Assembly: GCF_031180885.1 (NCBI RefSeq) | Contig: NZ_JAPSLK010000010.1 | Location: forward strand, 79,783 to 143,782 | Direction: 5' to 3' | Source: Saccharothrix sp. | Lineage (GTDB): Bacteria; Actinomycetota; Actinomycetes; Mycobacteriales; Pseudonocardiaceae | DNA length: 64,000 nucleotides | Shown here: positions 1-8,428 of the stretch, piece by piece | Numbering within the stretch: the stretch's first letter is position 1 | Layout of the letters: the number at the start of each line of letters is the position of its first letter | Notes under the pieces: model-generated | What the model was told of the DNA's origin: nothing | Databases searched by the model: none | The model's input: the letters and a program-made list of their open reading frames with translations, nothing else | Position numbers and translations under genes: made by a program

Positions 1-1951
1 TCGCTCCGGTGTCGGTGAACGTCGCGCCCGCGTCGGTGCTGCGGTAGAACGTGCCGCCGGAGAAGGCGTACAGGGTTGCCGGGTTGACGCGGTCGGACCG
101 GATCCTGGCCCCTGCCGGGAGTCCCCGGACCGGGTGCCAGGTCTGACCCAGGTCGGTGCTGTAGACCGGGGTGACGCCGGTGTTGGTGGGGGACCACAGG
201 ATCGCGGCGGCGTCGGCGGTGATCGCGACGACGCCGGAACCGCCGCCCGGGACGCCTTCGAGGCGCGCGGCGGGCTTCCAGGTCTTCCCGCGGTCGGTGG
301 AGACGATGACGTGCGTGTCCACGGCCGCGTCGACTTCGCCGCTGCCGACGATGACGTCCGGGTCGTACTGGGCGTAGTCGAGACTGGTGCCGGCCCAGCC
401 GGAGCGGATCATCCGCTCGGCCCGGTCGAGGTCGGTGTGGACGAAGCCGCTGACGTCGGCCATGGCGGAGACGAGGGTGCCGCCGAGGGCGGCGATGTCG
501 CGCACCCAGGTCTCTTCGACGCCGTGGGCCCGCACGCCGACCGTGAACCGCTCGACGGGCAGGGCGATCCGCTCGCCGGCCTCGTTCCGGCCGATCAGCT
601 CGCCCTGGGCATCCCACCGCGTCAGCTCCTCGGTGCCCCAGATCATGGCGCCGGTGCCCCACAGGACGCGGTCGGAGTCGTGCGGGTCGATCGCCAGGGC
701 CTCGATCATCCACCCGTGCTTGACCGCGTACGCCGGCCCCTGGTCGGTGCCGTTCCACGACAGCCAGGGGGCGTCGGTGCTGTCCATGACGAAGCGGTCG
801 GTGCGGTCGGTCCCCTCGGCGTAGTCCCAGCTGAGCTGCCAGGTCTGCCCGGAGTCGGTGGAACGGTAGAGGATCTCGTCGGGGTACCAGTTGTTGCACG
901 TGGACGCCATGACCGTGCCCGGGTTGCGGCGGTCGACGGTCACCGCGCCGAAGCCGGGGATCACGCCTCTCGGGTTGTAGGTGGGGGTGACGTCGGTCCA
1001 CTCGCCGGTCCGGGTCGACAGCCGCTGGATCTTGCCGCCGTTGCCCGACGCGGGCGCGCCGTTGTACGGACCGGGGTCGTGGCTGGTGATGATGTACAGG
1101 TAGCCGTTCGCGTCGTCCATCGCGGACTGCTTGGGGATGGTGCGGTTGCCGTCGACCTCGCCGAGCGCCGCGGCCGCTCCGGGGACGGGCTGCCAGGTCG
1201 CGCCGCCGTCCTGGGACACGTACAGCGGGTCGTCCGGGTCGGCCACGCCCACGTAGATCCGGCCGCCGGTCCGGTCGAAGTCGATCCAGATCACGCCCTG
1301 GTTGTCGGCGAGGTAGTCGTTGGTGGGATCGACGACGAAGTTGCCGGGGTTGGGGAAGTTCTCGACCGCGGCCCAGGTGCGGCCGTGGTCGGTGGAGCGC
1401 CACAGCCCGTTCCCGCCGGGCGTGCCCAGGTAGACCTGGGCGTTGTCGGCCGGGTTGACGGCCAGCCGCTCGCCCATGCCGCGGCCGGGCATGTTGCCGC
1501 CCTGCTTGAACGGCAGCTCGGCGACACCCCAGGTCTCGCCGTAGTCGTCGGAGTACAGGACCGCGCCGTTGTTCGGGTCCCAGTCGGTGGTGTAGGCGCC
1601 GACCGCGGCGTAGACGCGGTTGGTCTCGACCGGGTCGGTGGCCATGGAGACCACGTAGTAGTAGCCCCACTTGTCGCGGCCGACCCAGTCGAGCAGCTGT
1701 TTCCAGGTCTGGGAGTCCTTCTGCCACCGGTAGCAGCCGCCGACGTCGGTGCGGGCGTAGATCAGGTCCGGCTCGGTCTCGTTGAAGATGATGCCGGGCA
1801 CGAAGCCACCGCCGTTGACGACGGCGTTCCTCCAGGTGTAGGCGTCCTTGCCCGGCCGGCCGGGCCTGGCGACAGCCGGGACGGGCAGGGCGCCGACCGC
1901 GACCGCGACCACGGCCGCGCCGAGCGAGGCGGTGAACGTGCGTCGTCGCAT
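1..1951 (-). CDS. GH74 xyloglucanase, secreted, 3' end outside window
   Basis: The 650 visible codons read as a family GH74 endo-xyloglucanase or oligoxyloglucan-specific cellobiohydrolase, which cuts the beta-1,4-glucan backbone of xyloglucan outside the cell. The N-terminus is a signal peptide with an arginine-rich start (MRRRTFTAS) and an alanine/valine core. It is followed by the GH74 opening motifs GGGFVPGIIFN, DLIYARTDVGGCYRW and DPNNGAVLYSDDYGETW. Repeated BNR-type S-x-D-x-G-x-T-W motifs recur along the protein, as expected of two seven-bladed propellers. The ATG is preceded by AAAGGAG. The stop codon and any cellulose-binding module lie beyond position 1. No CebR-type box was found directly upstream. 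Family assignment is firm; exact bond specificity is not readable. Confidence 0.9.
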   Translation of the reverse strand, partial: MRRRTFTASLGAAVVAVAVGALPVPAVARPGRPGKDAYTWRNAVVNGGGFVPGIIFNETEPDLIYARTDVGGCYRWQKDSQTWKQLLDWVGRDKWGYYYVVSMATDPVETNRVYAAVGAYTTDWDPNNGAVLYSDDYGETWGVAELPFKQGGNMPGRGMGERLAVNPADNAQVYLGTPGGNGLWRSTDHGRTWAAVENFPNPGNFVVDPTNDYLADNQGVIWIDFDRTGGRIYVGVADPDDPLYVSQDGGATWQPVPGAAAALGEVDGNRTIPKQSAMDDANGYLYIITSHDPGPYNGAPASGNGGKIQRLSTRTGEWTDVTPTYNPRGVIPGFGAVTVDRRNPGTVMASTCNNWYPDEILYRSTDSGQTWQLSWDYAEGTDRTDRFVMDSTDAPWLSWNGTDQGPAYAVKHGWMIEALAIDPHDSDRVLWGTGAMIWGTEELTRWDAQGELIGRNEAGERIALPVERFTVGVRAHGVEETWVRDIAALGGTLVSAMADVSGFVHTDLDRAERMIRSGWAGTSLDYAQYDPDVIVGSGEVDAAVDTHVIVSTDRGKTWKPAARLEGVPGGGSGVVAITADAAAILWSPTNTGVTPVYSTDLGQTWHPVRGLPAGARIRSDRVNPATLYAFSGGTFYRSTDAGATFTDTGA

Positions 1952-2254
1952 GACGTTCTCCTTTGCGATGGGTACGAGAGGTGCGGCGGGCTGGTCTTCG
2001 ACTCGCGTGGCACGCGGACGTCGCGTGGATGAATGGGTCCGCCTCAGTGACGCCGGCGATGCGCAACCGCCCCGGGGCGCCGCGCTGAGCGCGATCGCGT
2101 TGGCGGCGATCGGGATGCACGCGAACACCGCCAGCGGGATGGTGACGGGCAGCGTCATCAGGGCCGGGGGATGAGCCCGCCGCACCTTGTGCCGGAACGT
2201 GATCCCGCCCTGGAGACGCGGCGACGGCGGCCGGACCGGGGCAGCGGTCCCTGC
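1952..2254. other. Intergenic stretch, no gene seen
   Basis: This 303-base stretch lies upstream of the GH74 gene and must hold its promoter. Open frames on both strands are shadows without family resemblance. No operator-like palindrome was recognised here. Confidence 0.4.
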
Positions 2255-2446
2255 TTACGGTGATGCGGCGGCGGGCCACCACCGCTCTCCCGCGATGCGG
2301 AGGGCCGCGGGACCGTGCGCCGCGACAGGCTCGTCCGGCTTGTCCGGCACCACCCCGTACATCCGCGCCCCGAACCACTGGGGATCGTCGATCGCCCGGA
2401 CCCAGAGGAACGTTGTCCGGCTCGGGCCGGAGTGTGAGGTCGGCAT
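2255..2446 (-). CDS. Short hypothetical ORF, 63 aa
   Basis: This small frame begins at ATG and is preceded by GAGGGAG about ten bases upstream. It has strong GC bias at third codon positions and a protein-like composition (FLWVRAIDDPQWFGARMYG). It ends at a TAA. No family was recognised. A perfect 16-bp LacI-type palindrome lies 56 bp upstream of its start, so it could be a small regulated gene, or the surviving piece of a larger one, since its surroundings (2.7–4.5 kb) are full of broken genes. Confidence 0.3.
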   Translation of the reverse strand: MPTSHSGPSRTTFLWVRAIDDPQWFGARMYGVVPDKPDEPVAAHGPAALRIAGERWWPAAASP

Positions 2447-2501
2447 GACGTCGTCACTCCCTCGTGACACTCCGCTTCGCACGTGATGCGTCAACCCGGC
2501 A

Positions 2502-2517
2502 ATCGAAGCGCTTCGAT
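2502..2517. promoter_or_regulatory. LacI-type operator palindrome 1
   Basis: The sequence ATCGAAGCGCTTCGAT is a perfect 16-bp palindrome with the central GCGC/CG typical of LacI/GalR-family operators. A second copy of its core lies about 160 bp away. The nearest downstream start is the short ORF at 2446. The regulator is not in the window. Confidence 0.5.
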
Positions 2518-2660
2518 GACGGAGGTTAGGGCCACTTCGGCGGGTTGCACAAGGTCTGCGGCGAGTTCGATCCGGTATTCGACAACGTGACCGAGGGGAG
2601 GCATTGGGCATCTCAGTTGTGGTCGCGCGGTCCCTTGACGGGGCCGGGATCCGGCCGGGA

Positions 2661-2674
2661 TCGAAGCGCTTCGA
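2661..2674. promoter_or_regulatory. LacI-type operator palindrome 2
   Basis: TCGAAGCGCTTCGA is a perfect 14-bp palindrome with the same core as the site at 2502–2517. Two matching palindromes this close suggest a real operator pair rather than chance. The gene they once served may be one of the remnants around them. Confidence 0.5.
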
Positions 2675-2733
2675 AATCGGCGTGGCCGCTCTCGGCCGGC
2701 GCGTCCTCGGTCATCCCGGTGCTCAGCGGCTGC

Positions 2734-2907
2734 CGCGTTGACCACGTCGTCGGCGCCGAGATCGCGAAGGCGTTGCTCCTTGTCCGCGCGGCCCGTCGTG
2801 GCGATCACCCTGGCACCGAGGAGCTTGGCGAACTGCAGTGCGAGCTGGAGGCGTTCCTCCCCGCCGACGAGGCGGCGGCGGCCGTCCTCACCGAACTCGT
2901 GTTCCGA
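2734..2907 (-). pseudogene. Quinone oxidoreductase fragment (MDR family)
   Basis: The minus-strand frame reads LQFAKLLGARVIATTG followed by LRDLGADDVVNA. This is the Rossmann-fold core of a zinc-less or zinc alcohol dehydrogenase/quinone oxidoreductase. Neither the N-terminal GroES-like half nor the C-terminus is present in any frame nearby. It is a remnant of about 58 residues, separate from the longer MDR gene that follows. Confidence 0.5.
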
Positions 2908-2938
2908 TGACCCGCACCCACCGGACACCGCGCGGCGG

Positions 2939-3868
2939 TCATTCCGGTGTGGCGCGGACGAGTGCCTTGCCGGTGTTCTCGCCGCGCAGCATGCCGAGGA
3001 AGGCATCGACGATGGTGTCGAAGCCGTCGGCCGCGGTCTCCTCGACCGCGATCCTGCCGTTGCGCACGTGCGGGATCAGGAACTGCTCGAACTCCTCGTG
3101 CGCGTCCGCGTGGTCGCGCACGAGGAAGCCTTCCAGCCGGATGCTCTTCCCGACGACGTCGAAGAGGTTGTGCGGCGCCGCGGGCGGGTCGTCGAGGTTG
3201 TTGTACTGAGCGACCGCACCGCACCAGGCGATCCTCCCGTGATCGCGCAGCACGGCGATGGCCGCCGCGAGGTGGTCCCCTCCGACGTTGTCGAGGTACA
3301 CGTCGATGCCCTCCGGCGCGGCTTTCGCGAGCGACGTCTGGATCGGGCCGTCGTGGCGGTCGAAGGCGGCGTCGAAGCCGAGCCGCGTGGTCAGGTGTTC
3401 GACCTTGGCCGCCGACCCCGCGCTGCCGACGATCCGGCCCGCGTGCAGCAGGCGCGCGATCTGTCCCGCCGCACCGCCGACGGCACCGGCCGCCGCCGAC
3501 ACGAACAGGTCCTCGCCGGGCTGCAACCGGGCGATGCGGGTGAGACCGACGTACGCGGTCAGCCCGGTTCCGCCGAGGATGCCGAGGAAAGCGCTGAGCG
3601 GGACGCCGTCCACCGGTGCGACCACCCGGACGTCGGCTTCGGACAGCACGGCGTGCGTGCACCAGCCGTGCCGGTGGAACACGACGGTCCCCACCGGGAG
3701 AGCGGTCGCCCTCGACTCGACCACCCGCCCCAGCGCGCGGCCTTCGAGCCCGAATCCCCGTTCCCAGCCGCCGCAGTCCATCAACTCCCGCATGTACGGG
3801 TCGACGGACAGGTAGACGTTCTCGACGAGGACCTGTCCGTCGCCGGGACCGGTCAACGGCCCCGTGAT
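2939..3868 (-). pseudogene. NADP-dependent oxidoreductase (MDR, PTGR-like), 5' end lost
   Basis: The frame encodes most of an NADP-dependent medium-chain oxidoreductase of the prostaglandin/leukotriene reductase type. It carries VENVYLSVDPYMREL at the N-terminal side and AGAVGGAAGQIARLLHAGRIVGSAGS in the cofactor domain. It then reads YLDNVGGDHL and ends with ALVRATPE. Family members usually start about 40–45 residues earlier with an RQWRLA-type N-terminus. Here that part is replaced, near 3868, by unrelated sequence from a broken AfsR-like regulator. The open frame continues upstream only as arginine/glycine-rich junk. An in-frame TTG remains, so a short protein is possible, but loss of function is more likely. 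Confidence 0.65.
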
Positions 3869-3873
3869 GAACG

Positions 3874-4113
3874 ATGGGCACGGACCCGGGCGCCGCGTTG
3901 CGGGACCTGCACGGGCGCATCCTCGACACCGACCCCGCCCCGGCCCCGACCTCGCCGGCGATCGCCCCGACCCAGCCTGCGATCGGCGGCGGGACACCGG
4001 CGAAGGCGGGGGTGCCGGTGCCCCGGCAGTTGCCCGCGCCGCCGCGGTGGTTCACCGGCCGCGCCGCCGAACTGGCCCGCCTGGACCGGGCGTCGACCGC
4101 CGCGCCGGAAACA
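3874..4113 (+). pseudogene. AfsR/SARP-family regulator, internal fragment
   Basis: The frame reads GTDPGAALRDLHGRILDTDP, then a proline-rich linker, then PRQLPAPPRWFTGRAAELARL. This is the end of a bacterial transcriptional activator domain and the beginning of the NB-ARC domain of AfsR-like proteins. No wHTH domain exists upstream and the NB-ARC P-loop never appears. Its left end is the junction with the truncated MDR gene. Confidence 0.6.
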
Positions 4114-4184
4114 AGCCCACAGCATGCCGACGACTTCGACGATGTGGGCTTCGGCGGGGCCGGCTGGCAAACGCAGCCACGCAG

Positions 4185-4335
4185 TGTCCACTCCGGACGC
4201 TGCCACGGTGGCGGTGACCCGTCCTGGTGAAGGGCTGGACAACCGCAGGCGGGGTACGGGCGGCACGTCGCTGATCGGCACGACCGCGACGTCCGGGGCG
4301 ATGTCGGTGAACGGGGTCGACGTCGCCACCGGCCC
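4185..4335 (-). pseudogene. Possible LysR-family C-terminal fragment
   Basis: The minus-strand frame reads DIAPDVAVVPISDVPPVP and continues with a basic tail. This resembles the last strand and tail of a LysR effector-binding domain. No HTH domain is found in any frame. It sits between the two pieces of the AfsR-like remnant. The assignment rests on a short stretch and is tentative. Confidence 0.3.
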
Positions 4336-4410
4336 TCGGGCGCGCCGGTCCCGGGCACACATTGATGAAGACCATGACCCACCGGGCACTTGGCAACGCT
4401 CGACACAAGA

Positions 4411-4544
4411 CCGGCTGGCCAGGCCAAGCCCGCGCATCGTGGGCACAGGGCACTCGCCGTCCTGGACCGGCTCCACTCGCCGGGGCCGCCGAGCTCCGCA
4501 CTCGGCTCGCCGCCCTCGACAACTCAAACCCACCAGCATCATGA
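4411..4544 (+). pseudogene. AfsR-like regulator, C-terminal fragment with frameshift
   Basis: One frame reads HRGHRALAVLDRLHSPG. The next frame continues with AAELRTRLAALD and a stop. Together they match the usual end of the TPR region of AfsR-like regulators. A one-base shift separates the pieces. They are probably the far end of the same gene whose middle survives at 3874–4113. Confidence 0.4.
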
Positions 4545-4598
4545 TCAGTCACAGCATCCCGCGCACGACGGTGGGCGGTACTGCGCACGATGGCCTGA

Positions 4599-4641
4599 AG
4601 GCGCTGTCCGGGGCGGCGGCGGTCGGCCCCGGACAGCGCCT
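4599..4641. terminator. Hairpin terminator
   Basis: A perfect 15-bp stem (AGGCGCTGTCCGGGG with its complement) surrounds a 13-base loop. It lies downstream of the GH16 gene, beyond a second hairpin that overlaps that gene's stop codon. Confidence 0.6.
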
Positions 4642-4701
4642 CCAGACGATGTGGCTCTGCTGCTGGTTTCTTGGGTGGCTCGGGACGGCTGTCGGCCGGC
4701 G

Positions 4702-4732
4702 CTGAGTTCGGGGTGGCAGACCCCGAACTCAG
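4702..4732 (-). terminator. Hairpin over the GH16 stop codon
   Basis: A perfect 13-bp stem (CTGAGTTCGGGGT with its complement) with the loop GGCAG includes the TGA of the GH16 gene. Together with the hairpin at 4599–4641 it forms a tandem terminator. Confidence 0.65.
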
Positions 4733-5484
4733 TACTTCGTGTAGCTGACCGAGTCGTACCGGGCGGTCAGGGGTGTGCCGGGGTACACGAAGGGGCCGAG
4801 CCAGTTGTCGACGCCGATGCCGGGCCAGAGGTTCGCCATGATGCGCTGCGGGCGGGTGGGGAGCGGGCCGCGTGAGCCGTTCTCCTGGTGGACGAGGCGG
4901 CCGTCGACGAACCAGTTGATCGTGCCCCTGTTCCACCACTCGATGGCGTAGGTGTGGTAGCCGGCGGCGGCGTCGAACCCGAGGTTGATGATCGTTTCGT
5001 GTCCGCCGACGCCGTTGGTGAAGTAGTTGGTCTGCATCTGGGTGGTGTTCTTGCCGAGGATCTCGATGTCGATCTCGTCCCAGGGCTGGTTGTCGCTCGG
5101 TCCGGTGTAGGTGAAGAAGGACGTCACCGTGCCGGGGCGTTTGACGGCCATCATCCGCACCTCGAACCGGCCGTACGAGTACAGGTCGTTGGACCGGAAC
5201 TCGCCGGAGGCGTAGGGCTTGCCGGAACAGCCGCCGGGGCACGTGGCCTTGTCCAGGTTGATGCCCGTGACGCCGCCGTTGGTCCAGACGTGGTCCGCGC
5301 GCCAGCCGACGTTGAACATGCCGCCGTTGCTCCAGCCGTCGGCCTTGTGCCAGCGGTTGGTGTCGAACCCGTTGAAGTGGTCGACGAAGCTGCCGCCGAT
5401 GGCGGCGTGGGCGGTGGGGGAGAGGTGGGCGGCGGCGAGGGCCATCGTCGCGGTGAGGACGAGCGTTCGGATGAGGCGTTTCAT
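4729..5484 (-). CDS. GH16 licheninase (beta-1,3-1,4-glucanase), secreted
   Basis: This 251-residue secreted enzyme belongs to GH16, lichenase type, which cleaves beta-1,4 bonds next to beta-1,3 bonds in mixed-linkage glucans. A signal peptide occupies about residues 1–27 (cut after AHA). The catalytic motif DEIDIEILG is at residues 136–144, with nucleophile E137, helper D139 and acid/base E141. WSNGGMFNVGW and YSYGRFEVRM match Bacillus-type lichenases. No carbohydrate-binding module follows. A perfect CebR/CelR box lies 74 bp upstream, so cellobiose-linked repression is likely. Tandem hairpins end the transcript. Confidence 0.92.
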   Translation of the reverse strand: MKRLIRTLVLTATMALAAAHLSPTAHAAIGGSFVDHFNGFDTNRWHKADGWSNGGMFNVGWRADHVWTNGGVTGINLDKATCPGGCSGKPYASGEFRSNDLYSYGRFEVRMMAVKRPGTVTSFFTYTGPSDNQPWDEIDIEILGKNTTQMQTNYFTNGVGGHETIINLGFDAAAGYHTYAIEWWNRGTINWFVDGRLVHQENGSRGPLPTRPQRIMANLWPGIGVDNWLGPFVYPGTPLTARYDSVSYTKY

Positions 5485-5557
5485 GTGGCTGCTCCGGTTT
5501 CTGGAGGCGACTTCCGGCGGCGGTACACCGTGGGCGGGGGGTTGTGGGAGCTAGACA

Positions 5558-5571
5558 TGGGAGCGCTCCCA
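5558..5571. promoter_or_regulatory. CebR/CelR operator box
   Basis: TGGGAGCGCTCCCA is the exact 14-bp palindrome known as the binding site of the LacI-family cellobiose repressors CebR (Streptomyces) and CelR (Thermobifida). It is placed 74 bp upstream of the GH16 start. A further half-site (TGGGAGCT) lies at about 5545–5552. The repressor gene is outside the window. Confidence 0.85.
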
Positions 5572-5645
5572 CAGTTGTGATCGGCGGCTCGCGCTGTCAA
5601 CCCCGGGACAACCGATCGACATCGTCTCGTAACTTCCAGGGTGCT

Positions 5646-6085
5646 TTACGCATTGGCGGCGTGACGGTGTCGCCCGGCGGCGCGGACGGCCGCGACGAGA
5701 AGGGGGTAGGGGGTGGCGATGGTGAGTCGGCGGGTGGCCCAGCGCGGTGACCAAGGGCCGGCCGGGGTCCACACCGGGGTAGAACGCGGCCGGCACCAGC
5801 GTCGCGGCAGCCGTGGCCGGCAGCACCGTGCAGGCGGAGAAGACCTTGCGGTGCGCCACCGCGCGGCGACGGAAAGGCCCTGAACCACTCGTGGGTGGAA
5901 CTCGCGGCGATCAGGACCGCTTGCAGCGGTACGGGCAGCAGCAGGACACCGGCGAAGAACCACACCGACCGCAGGTGGGTGCACGGGGTGCCCTCCGCGG
6001 CGAGTTCGCGGACCCGTTCGATGCCCTGGGCGGCTTCCAGGTGGATGACCGACCGGTTGAAGTGGGACGTCTCGTCCTGCTCGTC
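5646..6085 (-). pseudogene. Frameshifted membrane protein remnant
   Basis: Three consecutive minus-strand frames join into one plausible protein. The first reads HFNRSVIHLEAAQGIERV, then the membrane segment VWFFAGVLLLPVPLQAVLIA. The second reads RRAVAHRKVFSACTVLPATA. The third reads IATPYPLLVAAVRAAG and ends at a stop. Two frameshifts, near 5875 and 5735, interrupt it. No start codon is evident at the 5' side. The family is not recognised beyond 'small integral membrane protein'. It lies behind the SARP gene at 6200. Confidence 0.4.
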
Positions 6086-6199
6086 CGTCCCAGGATGCCT
6101 GGCACGGCGGCGTCCCGGCGTGGAGGGGCTCGTCGGGATCGACGACCCGACCCCGGGGTGGACCGGCGCGCCGGTGCCGGCGCGGCCGGTCCGGGCCGG

Positions 6200-8338
6200 T
6201 CAGGCGCCGTTCGCGCCTGCCGGCAGCCCCGCCAGGGCCATGACGTGCGTGGCACGTCGGTCGGGACGCCGCAGGGCCAGGGTGGTGATCTCGGGCTGGC
6301 GCTTCGGCCACGGGTCGGGGTCGCCGGGAACGGTGTCATCGGGGCCGAAAGGGCTGTTGTCCGCGGTGGACAGCATCACCCGGCGCAGTCGGTCGACCGT
6401 CCCGTCACGCGGCGGGTCCAGGGTGATGGACGCCGCGTGCGGTTTGCCGCCGCCCCAGCTCGGCCGCCGGGCCAGCAGTGACGGGCAGGCCGACACGACC
6501 ACCAGCAGCGGCACGGGGTTGTCCGAGTCCGCCAGGGACTCCACCGCGTCGAGGACCTCCTCGCCGGCCAGGTGCACGTCGCGCAGCACGACCACCAGCG
6601 GGTGGTCGTGGGCGACCAGCTCCACGAACCGCCGCCACGCCGTCAGCACCCCGGTGTCCGGCAACGCCGGGTCGAACAGCGGCAGCAGCCGGGTCGCCAG
6701 CACGTCCGCCTCGGCCCGACCGGCCGCGCACACGGCCGACGACAGCCTCGCCCGCACCGCGTCGAGCCCGTCCTCCGGCCGCACCCCGCAGTACCCGCGC
6801 AGCACGTCGGCCACCGCGCCCAGCGGCTCGCCGTCCACGACCCGGCCCTCCAGCACCCGCGCGCCGTCCACCGCGCCGGCGAAACGGTCCAGGAACCCGT
6901 CCGGCTCACCCAGCACCGTCACCAGGTGCGGCGTCTCGCGACGCAGGGTCCGGTCCAGCAGGCCGCGCACCACGGCCAGCTCGCTGTCGTGCTCGTCGGC
7001 GTGCCCGCGAGCGCCCGTGATCTCCCACGCGCCGTCCGCCGCCTCCGTGCCGTGGAACGCCGTGCCGGTCAGCTCCCGGGTCCGCCGGCAGATCCACACC
7101 GCGCCCTCCGGCACCGACGACAGCACCTGGTGGCAGTGGTCGACCAACGCGCCGTTCACCGTCGGCGGGGCGTCCGGCTCGGTCAGCACCAGCGCCTCAC
7201 CGGTCGCCACGGCGATGTGCACGGCGAGGTCACGGCTCATCCCGTCGGCGAAGCAGTCCCGCAACGCCAACGCCGCCCGCACCGCCCGCGCCTCGTCGTC
7301 GCCCTGCGCGTACGGCCCGCCGAACACCGCCAACGACGCCGAGCCGATGGACGTGGCCACCGTGCCGCCCAGCTCCTCGATGCCCGACCGCACCATCGCG
7401 GTCGCCGCGGCGAGCGCGTGGTCCACCACCGCGGGATCGGCGTCGGTGAACCCGCAGCGCAGCCGCACCCGCACCACCGCCACGGTCAGCCGCCGCCGTC
7501 GCGCGCCCGACGACGTCCTGGGCGCCGGGATCGGCTCCACCGGCCGCAGGTGCCGCACCACGGCACGCTCCCGTTCGGCGGGCAGCGCCAGCGACGGGTC
7601 GTGCGTGAGGATGGCGTGCTGCAACTTCTGCAACGCAGGCCCCGGCTCCAGGCCCAGGTCCTCCACCAGAGCCGTGCGCAGCCTGCTGTAGACGGCGAGC
7701 GCGTCCGCGTGCCGCCCGCACCGGTACAGCGCCAGCATCAGCTGGCCGCACGAGCGCTCCCGCAGCCGTTCCGCCTCGACCACCGCCTCCAACTCGCCCA
7801 GCACCGACTGGTGCCTGCCGCACGCCAGCTCCGCGTCGAAGTAGTCCTCCATCGCGTCGAGCCGGGCGTTCTCCACGACGGTCAGCTCGGGCCAGCAGAT
7901 GCCGCTCTCCACGAGGTCGGCCAACGCCGCGCCGCGCCACGTGGCCAACGCCTCCCGCAGCACGGTCGCCGCGACCTCGGGCCTGCCCTGCTCGGCCCGG
8001 CCCCGTTCGGCGAGCTCGTGGAACCGGAACAGGTCCACCCGTGCCGGGTCCACCCGCAGCACGTACCCGGGCGCTTGGGTGGACAGCCGGGGCGCGCCCG
8101 GCCCGTCGCTCGACGACAGTGCGGCCCGCAGGCTCCACACCGCGTTCTGCAGCATCTTCCGCGCCGACGCGGGAGGGTCCTCACCCGGCCACAGCGCGCA
8201 CAGCAACTGGCTGGTCGGCACCACCTGGTTCGCCTTGAGCAGCAGGAAACCGAGCGTGGCGCGCTGCTTGATGCCGCCGAGCGAGACCGGCCGCCCGTCG
8301 TGCAGCACTTCCAGCGGACCCAGTAATCCGAACTCCAT
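6200..8338 (-). CDS. SARP regulator with cyclase-like and ATPase-like domains
   Basis: This 712-residue regulator starts with an OmpR-type winged helix (residues 1–95). A BTAD domain follows (about 100–245, LGLEPGPALQKLQ). Next is a degenerate guanylate-cyclase-like domain (about 285–450) and an ATPase-like C-terminal part. It is closely related to the protein at 58994, but the Walker A loop is lost: the stretch after HLVTVLG reads EPDGFLDRF. ATP binding is therefore unlikely. The ATG follows GGGGGA. It lies 90 bp downstream of the MFS gene on the same strand, so it may be transcribed with the imine reductase and exporter. SARPs usually activate the cluster they sit in. Confidence 0.85.
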   Translation of the reverse strand: MEFGLLGPLEVLHDGRPVSLGGIKQRATLGFLLLKANQVVPTSQLLCALWPGEDPPASARKMLQNAVWSLRAALSSSDGPGAPRLSTQAPGYVLRVDPARVDLFRFHELAERGRAEQGRPEVAATVLREALATWRGAALADLVESGICWPELTVVENARLDAMEDYFDAELACGRHQSVLGELEAVVEAERLRERSCGQLMLALYRCGRHADALAVYSRLRTALVEDLGLEPGPALQKLQHAILTHDPSLALPAERERAVVRHLRPVEPIPAPRTSSGARRRRLTVAVVRVRLRCGFTDADPAVVDHALAAATAMVRSGIEELGGTVATSIGSASLAVFGGPYAQGDDEARAVRAALALRDCFADGMSRDLAVHIAVATGEALVLTEPDAPPTVNGALVDHCHQVLSSVPEGAVWICRRTRELTGTAFHGTEAADGAWEITGARGHADEHDSELAVVRGLLDRTLRRETPHLVTVLGEPDGFLDRFAGAVDGARVLEGRVVDGEPLGAVADVLRGYCGVRPEDGLDAVRARLSSAVCAAGRAEADVLATRLLPLFDPALPDTGVLTAWRRFVELVAHDHPLVVVLRDVHLAGEEVLDAVESLADSDNPVPLLVVVSACPSLLARRPSWGGGKPHAASITLDPPRDGTVDRLRRVMLSTADNSPFGPDDTVPGDPDPWPKRQPEITTLALRRPDRRATHVMALAGLPAGANGA

Positions 8339-8428
8339 GTCTTGTTCCCCCAGTTTTTGTCGCCACCGGCCGGAACAGGTGTGCCCGCCCCGGCCACCGC
8401 GTCCGACGCGGTCTTGCCGAGCGAAACG

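Noticed and set aside
134..2032. Long plus-strand ORF (632 aa) over the GH74 gene
   Set aside because: It is the antisense shadow of the GH74 frame: low-complexity G/V/R/D composition, no family motif, while the minus strand has a signal peptide and GH74 motifs.
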